Assembly (NCBI GenBank): GCA_000181795.3
Contig: CM012954.1
Coordinates: 2,910,216-2,974,215 of the forward strand
Direction of reading: 5' to 3'
From: Trichinella spiralis
Lineage: Eukaryota > Nematoda > Enoplea > Trichinellida > Trichinellidae
DNA: 64,000 bases
The notes under the pieces are model-generated. The model was not told where the DNA came from, made no database searches, and was given only the letters and a program-made list of their open reading frames with translations. Of the stretch, positions 10,545 through 22,577 are shown one piece after another (positions within the stretch are counted from its first letter, which is position 1; the number at the start of each line of letters is the position of its first letter). The position numbers and the translations under genes were made by a program.

Positions 10545-13302
10545 ATGGACTGCATTAACGTTGCAATTGTAACAGGTATGTTATTCTTATGCAACATTTC
10601 TCTCCTAAAATTATTATATCTTAAAATATTCAAGTATGTTCAGCTGTATTAATTATTAATGGCAGTGATATTGATGACAATTTAAAACTTTGTGCATTGT
10701 ACTTCAATACACATATTATAGAATGTTAGCTGATCTTCAATTCGACTTTTCAATGTTAATATCAATGTTTTTATGTTGTATTTCAAAGGTAATATCAAAA
10801 ATAATACACATTTATTTACAGTTAGTGACAGGTGTTACTTTGGAACACAAGCTGATGTGAGTGGACCGACGTTATCAAAATTGGCGTGCTCTGAAAAGCA
10901 GTACATTTAAGCAGTTTTCAAAAATGCACATTAATTTCACACTGTATTTATTCAGAGTACTATGTAACGTGAAAAAACGGACTGTTATTCCAGACGATGT
11001 TGAAGTAATCAAGCTGACTTTGCTTACATTATCTCAACCAGATGCGAAAATAGACTTGATACTGACATGTGGAGGTACTGGTTTTGCACCTCGTGACGTC
11101 ACTCCTGAAGTATGTTTTTTTAAAGGAATGTGAAATTCCAATTTCACTGTGCATTTGAGATAGGCTACAAAGGCAATTATTACAAAAGAAGCTTCTGGTT
11201 TAATCGCAGCTTTGATCAACGCTACACAACCATTTAGCGCGTTATCTTGCATGACTGCCGGTATTCGAAACAAATGCTTAATTGTAAATTTACCTGGTAG
11301 CGAGAAGGCGGTTAAGGTGCTGTTTTGTAATTTTGTATTTGAAAATATTTGAAACATTCTTTGTCAATATAGGAATACTGGCCATTATTGCCACCAATAT
11401 TGAAACACGCTGTTGACCTATTACGAGACAATCAACCTTCTGTTGTCAAATACCATAAGCAGCTGCAATCAAAAATAAAAAGTGGGTAAAAGAAAAACAA
11501 ATTGAATGAAAATAGTCATAAAATCAGAAAAGAATTTTAGGCAATGTGATAATTGATATCCCATGTCGTGCTCGCCAGTCCTCATTTCCACTGTTGCATG
11601 TACACGATGCTTACGCTATCATGTTGGAGAGCTTGCATTTGGAGGAAAATATTTTGGAGCTTTCAATCGAAAATGCAAGTGGATATGTACTTGCGCAGTC
11701 TGTTTACGCAGACGAACCATTTCCATCTTTTGAAACATCTCGGAAAGATGGCTACGCCGTGATAGGTACTACATTAGCTTCAGAATTTTATAATTTACAA
11801 TTTTTTAATTTTAGCAAATGATACTTCCTTAATTCGCGAAGTGCTTGCTACCAGTACAGCAGGAAATGCGACAGTATGCTTCTTTTTGGTTATATTTGTT
11901 ATTTATATGCACTTTTAAGACAACTGCTATCAACTTGAAACCTGGTTATTGTGTTCGAATAAACACTGGAGCTCCTCTACCACTGTTAGCTGACGCAGTT
12001 ATTCAAGTAGAAGATACAACACTTGTAGAAAGCAAAGTAAGATTTCAGTTTTTTCCAATCCAATTTAGTCTAACAAAATAGAATCAAATCTCGTTTTATA
12101 GGGAGGTGAAGAATACAAAATTGCAATAAATAAGCTTCCAGCTCATGGAAATGATGTTAGGTTCGGAAGAATAATATACTTTCATACATTTCGCAGCGCA
12201 TTGATTTTTTTAGACATATTGGCAGTGATATTCAAAAAGATGAATGTGTGCTTGAAAAGGATACCCTACTAACATCATCTGATTTGGCGATTTTAGCCAC
12301 CATAGGAAAATCAACTTTAACTTTATATGAAAAACCATCCGTTGCAGTGATGTCATCTGGAAATGAGCTTGCAGATCCTCGGCAAATGCACCTTGAACTG
12401 GGACAGGTTAGGGACAGCAATCGATTGATGCTTATCAGTCTACTTGAAAACAATGGTTTCAAAGCAATCAACTTGGGCATTGTACCTGATGAGTAATTCT
12501 ATTTTCGTTTTTCGTCCATCTATTGTCAAACATAAACTAAACTTTACTTTAGTACCTATAATATTAATAATATGGTTATACAGTACTATATCTTTTAATA
12601 TGATATATTGATGCAAATGTTTTAGCCCGGATTCAATTGTGAATGTACTGTATAAAGGTTTCGAACAAGCTCAAGTAGTGATATGTACAGGAGGAGTATC
12701 CATGGGTGAACGTGATTTTCTGAAGCAAGTGCTAGAAGTTGATCTTCACTTTACGATTCATTTTGGTCGCGTATTTATGAAACCTGGGTAAAGGGGGTTT
12801 TAAAAAATACAAGTATATTATATTTTCCTATGCTTTTTTGTTTTACAGAAAACCAACCACGTTTGCAAGTGGGCAAATTGAAGGACAGAGAAAATATTTT
12901 TTTGGCTTACCTGGTAATCCAATGTCAGCTTGGGTAACAGCTCATCTATTTCCCATACCAGCGTTACGTAAGTTGTCGCATTGGAAAGAGATTAAATTTC
13001 CTGAATTTTGTGTAAAGGTAAAATGAAAAAAAATGCTGATTGAAAATGTGTGATTAAAAATGTTGCAGCTGAAAACGAATCATATTTTGGACGAGCGGCC
13101 GGAATATTGCTGCGCCAAATTAGAAGCTTCTGACGTTGAATTTGGTGTTCCACTTGCACGCATGCTCGAATTCAATCAGATTAGTAGTCGGCCAACGTGT
13201 GCAAGAAATGCCAACCTATTGTTAAAGTTTCCACCTTCCACAGAAGAAAAACCAGAAATGTTAGCTGGTGATTACGTCACTGCATTACTGATACATTTGT
13301 AA
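10545..13302 (+). CDS. GPHN: Gephyrin-type molybdenum cofactor biosynthesis protein (MogA-MoeA fusion)
   Basis: Thirteen exons join in frame to about 609 residues. The N-terminal G domain (MogA-like) carries TVSDR and [18 protein letters not shown], the molybdopterin adenylyltransferase signature. A short linker leads to the E domain (MoeA-like), with [77 protein letters not shown] and LPGNPMSAW. The protein adenylates molybdopterin and then inserts molybdate to complete Moco in the cytosol. The roughly 150-residue central linker of vertebrate gephyrin, which binds cytoskeletal and synaptic partners, is absent. A metabolic rather than synaptic role is therefore more likely here. Confidence 0.95.
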
Positions 13303-13520
13303 ATCACAAAATGAATGAATAGAATTTTTTCAATAAGAAAAAACAATGTAATGTAAAGTTTTACCTTTAATATCATTCGGCTACTGTATTAGAAGAGAAC
13401 ATTTTTCCTCGTTGCATGTTACAGTATGTCGATTTTCAAGAAGCATACAAAAATACTGCTTGTATTCCTGTAACAAATTTTACTGAGATTATTATTAAAA
13501 TCAATAATTCTGTTTCAGTT

Positions 13521-14492
13521 CTAGTTTATTTTGGGGCACTGATTTGCCAGAATGCATTTTCCATTGTCACTTCGAACGAATCCTTCTTTACAAAAGCATC
13601 CACGAACACATTTCAGCGGGCACGGCCTAGATGAATTTCTATACAAAGATCTGCATGTAGGTGGACATGAGCTTCCGCATTCAGCAAATTGTTCATTCAA
13701 ACCACAAACCCCCAAGTCTGCGTTAAAAATTACACTAACTTTTTCCAACGCATTCTGCAACTCACTTACCCTCGCACATGTCTCGTGCTACGCATCTTCC
13801 TCCCGGATCGCGCACCAAATCTCCTCTACAAAAACAACCGGCTACACACTGCTTTGTGCATGTTTGTGGCATATCTTTTTTGATTGTATCGCATGTAAGT
13901 GGGCATGCAGTACCGCATTCGTCGAATTCTTCATCATTGTTACATTCCATTTTATCACTTGCTGCAAATACAGTACGGTTTAAAAGTACTCGTAAAAATC
14001 GTGAAGTTAACAACTGAGTTGATTAGTTAGCAATTAGCAAATGAGTTCAACATTTACCATTTTCACAGAGAAATATTTACATGAAAAAAGGTTGCTTTCA
14101 AAAAATATTCTTGTAATAAATAAGTTGAGAAAATAAAAAAAAACGGTTTCTATTGTATTGTTTATACTTGTCAACAAAATACATTACAAATTACTGTGAA
14201 ATGACAAATGCAAACAAGAATTTCAAAAAATAAATGAAAAAAAGTTTCTCGTTTCATGTAAAATTATAAAAAAACGAGTATTACCTGGACATTCCTCTAG
14301 CTTTACACACTTTCCATCTCTCGCGCGAACCAAACCGTCTAGGCAAAAGCATCCACTAGCGCAAATAAGACTGCAACTGGGATTTGGCTCTTCACAAGTA
14401 GCTGGACAAGCCGTTCCACATTGTTTATAAATTTCATTAGGTCCACATACAAAAAAATCTGAAAATATTACCGACAGCAAAACAGCTTTCAT
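13521..14492 (-). CDS. Secreted protein with three TIL (trypsin inhibitor-like) domains
   Basis: Three exons (14492-14285, 13961-13770, 13717-13521). The first encodes a short signal peptide (MKAVLLSVIFSDFFV) plus a TIL domain, and the others one TIL domain each. Each domain has the ten-cysteine pattern C..NE.....CG.ACP.TC......C...C..GCFC..G.VR...G.C. Internal exon boundaries are all phase 1, so each module can be shuffled without a frame change. TIL domains commonly inhibit serine proteases or act as extracellular cysteine-rich modules; the target is unknown. The last intron is only about 50 bp. A related five-exon gene lies 389 bp upstream on the same strand. Confidence 0.88.
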
Positions 14493-14881
14493 GATTTGTC
14501 ACATTTGATAACTTCTGCCACGTAATGTTCATGTAATGAGAGTTATTCCATTTAAAATTGAGATATTAAAATGAAAAATAATAAATTAGCTGCGATGAAC
14601 ATTAAAAGTTATCATTTTCTTTTTTTCATATGTCAAAGTAGTCACTTTCAAAAATTTTCCACTAATTTGAATAAAAATTGTTGTTTTATTTCACATAATT
14701 TTCCTATTTCAAAAACACTTAAAAACAGATAAAAAATAGCCATGCTTCAATTTCAGTTTCACCCATGCAATTTCATCCTTCCCATATTCATGCAGGAAAA
14801 ACTGAAAAAAAATTAAAAAAAGAAAAGACCAAATTTCATGAAAATAAAAAACACTGTTGGCATGACAAATTGAAAGTACGT
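14493..14881. other. Spacer between two TIL-domain genes
   Basis: A 389-bp AT-rich spacer separating two same-strand TIL genes. No ORF is credible. It presumably holds the 3' UTR of the upstream gene and the promoter or processing site of the downstream one. Confidence 0.4.
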
Positions 14882-16086
14882 TCAGCAATCATCAGGCATT
14901 ATGCAACGCAGATCGTACCCACGAACGAATGGAAACTTGCAGAAACATCCAGGTACACACATAGCAGGACACGCGTGTGGCGCAAGATCTTTTATAGATT
15001 CACAAGATTCTGGACAAGCACTTCCACAAGCTCTGTACTCTTCTCGGGGTCCACAGCCGCCCAAATGCGCTTCATAATCAAACAAATTTTAAATACATAA
15101 ATATAATTGGGAAAAACAAAATTTCAAATTGAAATCTAATTCCTCTACATATGCCAAACAAGCATTTTGAAACCAAGAATTTTGCTTTTTCAGCAAATTG
15201 TTATTATCATCACAGTTATCATGCAAAAAAAAAATAAGACGTCTGCTTACCACCACAAGCTTCCGGAGCTAAACATTCACCGGTAGATGCTCTGACGTAG
15301 CCAGATTTGCAGAAGCAACCCGAAACACACTCTTTAGTGCATGGAATAATATTTTCACTTCGGATCGAATCGCAGGTTGCGGGACAAGCGCTACCACACT
15401 TCATGAAAACTTCATTTGATCCACATTTGTCGTTATCTAAAAAGAAATAACATCAATAACGGTATAAATAAACAAAATGAGAAATTTTATTTTTACTAGG
15501 TTTTCCACAATCTTCTGGTGGAATGCATTTTCCATCGTAACCTCGTACATACCCATTCTTACAAAAACAACCAGCAATACAATTCCCCGTGCAAGGTCTT
15601 TCAAATCCCGAGGAAACTGTATCGCATGTTTCTGGACAAGCGGAACCGCATTCTTGAAAGACTTCATTTTCAGGACATGAACTGTTGACTTTATCTGAAA
15701 AGCAAATGAGCTACTGCTAAAAAAATAAAAGCATGCATTAATCAATAAATCCATTTATTACTTGGACATAATGACATTGGAATGCAACGACCTCTTAAAT
15801 CTCGTACAAAACCGTCGACACAAAAGCAACCAGGAACGCACTGCAGAGTGCAAGGTGTGTCTTTGCCACTAGCAATGCTTTCACAAGTTTCTTCACATGA
15901 ACTTCCACAAGAATTCCAAATTTCGTTTAACGGACACAAAACTAAAAAAAATTTAATCAGTAAATCATTAATTAATTTTTAACACATGCAACATAACTTA
16001 AAATTACCTGAACCGTTTACTAAATTTATCTTCAACCAAAAGGCACAAAGCATCATTGCTAGAACCAAAACGGAGTAATGCAACAT
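14882..16086 (-). CDS. Secreted protein with four TIL domains
   Basis: Five exons (16086-16008, 15941-15762, 15694-15497, 15436-15251, 15069-14882). Exon 1 encodes a signal peptide ([19 protein letters not shown]). Each following exon encodes one complete TIL domain, for example CGSSCEETC...[14 protein letters not shown]. All introns are phase 1. Cysteine spacing follows the TIL family, so the product is likely an extracellular multi-headed protease inhibitor or cuticle/body-fluid protein; no target can be read from sequence. It is a tandem paralog of the three-domain gene just downstream. A 22-bp perfect palindrome lies about 58 bp upstream of its ATG. Confidence 0.9.
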
Positions 16087-17343
16087 CGTCTGCTAATAAT
16101 AAAATTCCCAGTCAACAGTTATTCACTGATGATACAATAATCTAATCTTAGCTTAAGCTAAGATTTTGATGAATATAAAATATAAGAAAATATTTTTTTA
16201 ATAATAATAACTTACTTTATAGTAATTACTTTGCAAACTTTATAGAGTAGCAAACCTTTTTAAGTGGCGCAACAGAGTCAAACTGATCAAGGATATTAAC
16301 ATCATACTATTATAGAGATTGGCCATTCTATTGTTTTTGACGCCCACACAAACTAGTTGGATTATAAATTGTTTATCAAGCAGCCAGATTATGACGAAGT
16401 GAGCAATATAAAAAGCAGAAAAACTAGAAAACCAAGCTTCTATTCAGCCTGCTTGCTAAAGCATATTGAAAGTTGAGTCACGAAACGCCTCCGTCTGTAA
16501 AGCATTGAATGCATCGCTTATAAAATCATATTTCAACACTTCCTGAAGCTGATGACAATCAGTTTCACCTTTCTACTAACAAACTAGCTAACGCAAAAGA
16601 GCTAGCAATCAAAAACTGGTACCCATTTTTGTAAAACAACCTCCTATTTTTATATTTCAGCATGTCTAAACCAATAATTTTAAAATTGCTAATCACAAAT
16701 TGTCAAATAAAATTATCTGTAGCATTCGCGTGAAACAGGAAAAAAGCTGGAATAAAATAAATTTTTAAAAAGGAACAAAAATAATAAAACTTTCATATAT
16801 AAGATGGCAATTTTTGATTTCAAAAACAAAATTTTTTAATATACAGATATACAGATAAGAAGGATAAAATACATTAATTCTAAAATACATCACAAACATT
16901 ATAAAGTTGTGATCTTCACGTTTTTACATAAATTGCTTACCGTTAAATTATTTCTAGGCTAAACAGCTAAATAAAACATCAACTGTGTAAATAAAATAAA
17001 TAATCTCATCAGTAGTATCAAAAGCATCAAACATTAAATCTATCTATAACTTTTGTAAGTTAATAAAAATATTATTAGTCACGCGCATTTGAAGATAAAT
17101 AATTGAAATATAGATTCTACATTAATGATAACAAATAAATAAATAAATAACAATGGTAATAAATTACTTAATAAGATAACATTCTGCCCTGTAAAATTTA
17201 ATCCTGAAAATCGTATAATACAGTAAGAACATGTCGTTCTAAACCTGAAAGCATGGCTCGAAACACTCCAGTTTTTCATTAACGCAACGAGCTGATTTAT
17301 AAAAATTACGTACATTTCTGGGTTGTAATTACCTGACTCGTCG
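16087..17343. other. Divergent intergenic region
   Basis: AT-rich spacer between the four-TIL gene (-) and CRIPT (+). Apart from the palindrome at 16144-16165, A/T runs and short frames, nothing was recognised. The long minus-strand frame at 17079-17474 is the antisense of CRIPT exon 1 plus flank. Confidence 0.45.
16144..16165. promoter_or_regulatory. Perfect 22-bp palindrome upstream of the TIL gene
   Basis: The half-site AATCTTAGCTT is followed immediately by its exact reverse complement. It sits 58 bp upstream of the start codon of the minus-strand four-TIL gene. It could be a binding site for a dimeric transcription factor or a hairpin. Function is inferred only from symmetry and position. 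Confidence 0.35.
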
Positions 17344-17744
17344 ATGGTCTGTGAAAAGTGTGAAAAGAAACTATCTAAAGTGATAACACCTGATCCTTGG
17401 AAATCTGGTGCCCGAAACACGACCGAAGGTGGTGGTCGAAAAGTTGGCGAAAACAAACTGCTCACTATGAACAAAGGACGGTAAAAATAATGATGATCAA
17501 GACCGAACTATTTTCATCACTAATATCACTGTTTTAAGTTCAAGAGTAGTCGTTGACGTTCTTTCATTTTGGCAGGTATGTTCCGCACAAAAATGATCAG
17601 TTTAACCGCTGCAGAATTTGTCGTTCCGTTGTTCACCAACCTGGTTCCCATTATTGTCAAAGCTGTGCTTATCAGAAAGGCATATGCGCCATGTGTGGAA
17701 AGAAGATGCTCATGACCAAAAACTACAGACAAAGTACAGTTTAG
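17344..17744 (+). CDS. CRIPT: CRIPT (cysteine-rich PDZ-binding protein / spliceosome factor)
   Basis: Two exons (17344-17480 and 17576-17744) give exactly 101 residues, the family length. The N terminus MVCEKCEKKLSKVITPD, the block SVVHQPGSHYCQSCAY and the end GICAMCGKKML...NYRQSTV match CRIPT closely. Four CxxC pairs should bind zinc. The C-terminal QSTV is a class I PDZ ligand. In vertebrates CRIPT was described as a PSD-95 partner, and the protein is also a minor-spliceosome component; the strong conservation here fits a housekeeping role. It is convergent with the PP5 gene, whose stop is 190 bp beyond. Confidence 0.97.
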
Positions 17745-17933
17745 GTTCAAATATTTTTTTGCAACGTTTCTTCAACATCATATATATTCATCATTTGTAC
17801 TTATACGACTATGGTGTATTAAAAACGTAATAATATAATAAAACTGAATAAAGTTTAGTTTATTAAGCAGTTACAAAGAATATCTTATCGAATAGCAGTT
17901 TCCAAAAGTAGGTTGCTTTGTTTGTGAACGACA

Positions 17934-20322
17934 TCAAATTTGAAGAGCTGCAAAAAATTGGTTGGCATACGCCATCGGCGTCACTTTTGGATGATCAACA
18001 GCTTCGTAGGTGGTAAACTTCGGCGTAAGATCACTACCAGTGATCACAATAAATGCCCCTTTGTTGCCAATAGTGTCGCTGAACACGGAAGATAAATGAA
18101 TCACAGAATGATAAACAGCAAAATGATAAGCAAACAGCTTCAGCACATACCAGTAGTTTGGCGCAGAGAAAACAGTGATGCATTTACCATCGTGAGCCAC
18201 TTCGTAACCGATCGGCTTAACTTCATGACTTCTGAAAAAATATATGTAAGAAAATACAAAAAAAACAAAAAAGAAATACCGAACAATATAATCCAAATTG
18301 TTGTGCTTGCAAAATTCTTTTGTAACATTGGGTCCAAATTGAATGCCGACTCCTCGCTTAGATGATGCACGACCGTTACCGTCCTGCGGGTCCGACCAAA
18401 GCAGTTCACACATCAAACCTTCGTCCGGTGGTTGACGGAATCGCGAAACACCACGAATGTCATCCAACGTGACTCCATCTTCAGAGAACAAACCCCCGTG
18501 CATAACCAGGACCCGTTTGTTGATTAAATGCGCAAGAGGCAAAGTGTTAAATACTTCTGTAAACAGCTCAGCCATTTGGGCAGAAAATTTACTGCGCACC
18601 TCGCCCTCAAAACCGTACATGCGATTCATCAGCTCACTTTCATGATTTCCTAAATTGACAATTAAAATATAATTTAACAAAAATAAGATCAATCTAAAAA
18701 CGAAAAATCACCTCGTGACAGAAAAACGTGTCTCGGATACAACAACTTATAACTGAACAGCGTGAACACCGTTTCAACGGAAAATGATCCACGGTCCACA
18801 AAATCACCATTAAACAGCTAAAAGAAGCAATGAATTAATATATATATATATGAAATAAATAAATAAATACATAAGGATTCTCTTCTGATGGTGCACCGTT
18901 GATTTCAAAAATGTTGAGCAAATCGTAAAATTGACCATGTATATCACCACAAATTGTAAACTTTTTATCCTAAAAGCGTGATAACAAAAAATAACAATAG
19001 TCTTCTAATAATGTTTAAAATTCTACTTACTTTTGGAACTGTTATATCAACCAATGTTGGCTCTTCTAAAAAGAACTTTCGAATTTCAATCAATATCTAA
19101 AAATTATTCTTATTATAATTATTATTTTCTTTAAAAAAGTAATTTCAAAAATAAATACGTTAAACGCAAACTTCTTATGAAGACGCTTCTGATTTTTAAA
19201 TGTCTCTTTAAGCTTTTCTAAAAATTGCAAAGTCACTTTCCCATCTTCTAACACAGGGCCATCATAATCATCTTCAACTACTAAAATGAATGAATATTAA
19301 TATTATTGCAGAAACAAAAATAAACATAAAAAATACTTATGCTTTCCAAATTAATGGAATCTACCGCCGACTTTTCACTAGTCTCTACTGAAATTGCCTT
19401 CGCAAATGCCAATTGTTTCACTATTCTCCGGCACTCCACCAGCTTATTCTTGGCATCCTTATCTTGAGGTCTCACTTTTACAACCTAAATCATAAATGAA
19501 AATTTCAATACATGAATACACACAAGATTTATAGCTATTCAAATTATAAAAATTTATTAATTTTATAAATTCATCTTAACGAATGCATGATTAAAAAATA
19601 TAAAGCAATAAAGCAAAAAAATCACTGATATTAATTTCAAAATACACAAATTAATAATCAATTTTAATCAGTACTTTAAAAGTGGAATACTTTAAAGAAT
19701 CAAAGTTGCTACATAGATGTGAGCAAAAAAAACAAGTACTACATGTAAATTTTTCCTCTTTTGCATCTATCACATTAATAAAGTTTTTTCAAAAATGACT
19801 GCATACACACTTATTATTTAAAAATCTTATTTATTTAAACATGAGTCACAATTAACTGCTGCATAATAATAACAATTATAATAATTATTATAACAAGCGT
19901 CTATTTTATTTTCACTTAAAGCAGTGCTGCTACTTACCGCTTCATAATCCATTAACGCCAACTTGAACTTCCCAAGAGCCATGTTTGCTTGAGCACGACG
20001 GTAATAACCTTTCACATAACCTCTATCAATTTCAATCGCACTAGTTGCATCAGCCAGTGCTGAGCCATATAATTCAATGCGAAGATTAGCTAAACTTCTG
20101 TTTCCCAAAAGCTGAGGATCAGCTGGTGTATACTTCAGCGCATCAGTGTAAAGTTCGATAGCCCTCTCGTACTGTTCATCTTAAACTGGATGATGAAATG
20201 TGGTAAAATTACAAATAAATATACTCACTTTTGAAGCATTCATTAGCTTCTTGACGCAAACGCTTTGCTTCAGCAATGTTTTCCACCATTTTTGTTTTAT
20301 CAACATTAATATCGGCTACCAT
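17934..20322 (-). CDS. PPP5C: Serine/threonine-protein phosphatase 5 (TPR-PP5)
   Basis: Ten exons join in frame to 490 residues, close to the usual 499. The N terminus carries three TPR repeats ([13 protein letters not shown]... [11 protein letters not shown]... [25 protein letters not shown]), the HSP90-binding region. The catalytic domain has the complete PPP signatures [35 protein letters not shown] and SAPNYCD, and the tail [12 protein letters not shown] is PP5-like. The enzyme dephosphorylates Ser/Thr on HSP90 clients and is autoinhibited by its TPR domain. A strong 3' splice site (TTTTTTCAG) ends about 5 bp before the ATG, so a 5'-UTR intron or trans-splicing is likely. Confidence 0.97.
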
Positions 20323-21176
20323 TCCTTCTGAAAAAATAGACACAATAACCAGTGCACTGACAGTTTAAACAATAAGAATAAAATGAATAACGAGAAGACA
20401 AGATACAGTATAACATAATGCAGGATCAAAAATAACAATTACAGCATACTTTCTTCTAACGTGTAATACATTTATAACTATAAACTAAAAATTAAATAAA
20501 GATCAGTTTATCATATAAAGTGTGTTTATAAAAAATCAGTCAGAGATTACAATGCAATAAAAATTGTAAGTTACTTCCCCCTCATATTCACGTTGATTAG
20601 TACTGTAGTAAAGAAAATAATAAAATTTTAATTAGCTTCCTAAAAGCCGCTAATATGTTACAATATATAAGGGGATTTCCACATGAACCATACTGTCTGC
20701 TAGTCACGAGGACGGAATTGCTTCCACAGTAATTTGTACCTGCTTATCATAATTAAACCTTACTATTACTATTGCGCTATGTTCAAGTTTAATTGAAACG
20801 TCATAAAAAATTCAGGAATGGCTTCTCGAACTGCCAGGACGAACATATAAATTCTATCAAATCTGAATATCTCTAGTCATTGCATTTTGACGTGCGTGTT
20901 TAGGAATAAAACTCTGTTGTTGATGTAAATCATGCCTGACAGTAATACGCTCGTCAACAAAACAAAAATACTGCATTACAGGACAGCGCGTTAAATTTAT
21001 TTGATCACTATCAGCATAAAAATAGTAGTTGATGCCAAAACAGTAAGCAATAAATAATAACTGGTATTCAAGTAATTTTGCTGTTTTGACCTAAAACGTG
21101 ACCTATAGATAAATTATTCTAATTACGTCAATATAAAAGAGCCAGGCGGAAAAGAATTGCTTAAATTAATACAAAT
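20323..21176. other. Divergent promoter region
   Basis: Between PP5 (-) and a secreted-protein gene (+). AT-rich, with no coding potential and no recognisable element apart from A/T runs. Confidence 0.4.
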
Positions 21177-22150
21177 ATGCACAAGTTGGTTTTGATATTC
21201 TTTTCCATCAGCTTGCTGATGCTAGGCAAACAAAAGTACCATGTATTCGCTGATAGTGCTTCAGGTAAATGAAATAAAAATTCTCATTCTGTTTTATCAA
21301 GTAACAAGTTAAATTTATTAGAATCTGGTTCAGATGAAGTACACTTTGTAAACGGTGATGGAAATGCATTAGAAAGTTTACACATCAATTCGAGCAAAAC
21401 AGACATTTCTGATGGAAAAAGGGAAGCTGAAATTCTCTTGCTTAACAACTGCAGTGCAATTGCAGTAAATACCAATCATGAACGAGAAGATATTCAAGCT
21501 ACCTCAAAATTTACTGAACGTCGCAAAGATTCACCTGAAAACCATTACGGTAGGCAGCATATATGAGCGAGGAAAACACATAAATATTATACGACTGTTT
21601 ATAATGTAATAGATAATAAAGAAGATTCAATTGAATCAAACCATACCATTGATATTCAAGCTACTTCAAAATTTACTGAACGTCGCAAAGATTCATCTAT
21701 CAACCTCTACGGTAGGCAGTATTTATCAGTGGACAAGTATGTTAACATTTATAACACAGTACAGTTCATAATACAACAGATCATAAAGACGAATTACCTG
21801 AATCAATGTATATCGTGGAACCGCTAAGTTTAGATGATGACGATGATCAACCCGTAAAGAGTACCAACTCTTCGGAATATGATATTCAAAGAAAATTTAT
21901 TGAAAGCATTAAAAAAAGTATACTGTATTGTTTTCGCAAATTTTCTTTTGCTAATACTTGAATATTTTCAGTTTCTCGCAAGATGGTCAAAAGTCTCATG
22001 GCTGTTTTGGAGAAATTTAACATTGTTGAAGGCAAAGATGCAGACTACGTGCTACGAATGCAATTGCATCGCAACGCTGGTCTTACGCAGAAAGAGTTAA
22101 ACAGCAGCAATGCTATCAAAAATTTTGATGAAAAATCTTCAGAAAACTAA
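21177..22150 (+). CDS. Unrecognised secreted protein with tandemly duplicated exon
   Basis: Five exons (21177-21264, 21322-21549, 21613-21711, 21780-21917, 21972-22150) join in frame to 243 residues, all with phase 1 introns. A signal peptide is clear (MHKLVLIFFSISLLMLGKQ). The mature part is acidic and Ser/Asn-rich. The sequence DIQATSKFTERRKDS occurs at the end of exon 2 and again in exon 3, and a degenerate third version (YDIQRKFIESIKK) lies in exon 4. The last exon is basic and helical, with LMAVLEKFNIVEGKD. I do not recognise a family. It is probably an excretory/secretory protein specific to this lineage. A second secreted gene with similar exon phases follows 427 bp downstream. Confidence 0.7.
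21489..21719 (+). repeat. Tandem exon duplication
   Basis: About 69 bp at 21489-21557 and 21651-21719 are nearly identical, including the coding end of the exon and the following splice donor GGTAGGCAG. The near-identity at both coding and intronic bases points to a recent duplication of the exon 3' part with its donor. Confidence 0.85.
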
Positions 22151-22577
22151 TTCAATTCCGTTATTAATTTTTTACCACATTTTACCTGATGACAATGTTA
22201 TATGTGAAAAATTAATTTTAGTTTTATGAAAAATAAAATAATTAATAATTATCTAGTTGAAAATAATCGAAAAGAATCCGTAACTTATCTATATATCACA
22301 TCAGAAATGAAATTTTCATACAAAATGTTTGCAAAATTCAATTTGCATAAAATAAAATTCAACAAATGAAAAATAAATGTTTCATACATCACTATACAAA
22401 AATGTTTCAAATTAAAATGATCTGCATTGCAAAACTCTCAAAATATGAGACATGAAATTAGGAAAATTTCCATAAAGCCTTCAGCTATAGGCTATTCTAA
22501 CTTAATTTAATAAGATTTAAGTAAGCCTTTTGATAAATTAAATTAAAGTTAAAAGCAAAAATCTGCGCAGTGCTGCA
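22151..22577. other. Spacer between two secreted-protein genes
   Basis: AT-rich spacer with AATAAA-like signals near 22231 and 22370. No gene was seen. Confidence 0.4.

Noticed and set aside
17079-17474. 131-codon minus-strand ORF
   Set aside because: It is antisense to CRIPT exon 1 and flank; CRIPT on the plus strand matches a known 101-residue family over its whole length.
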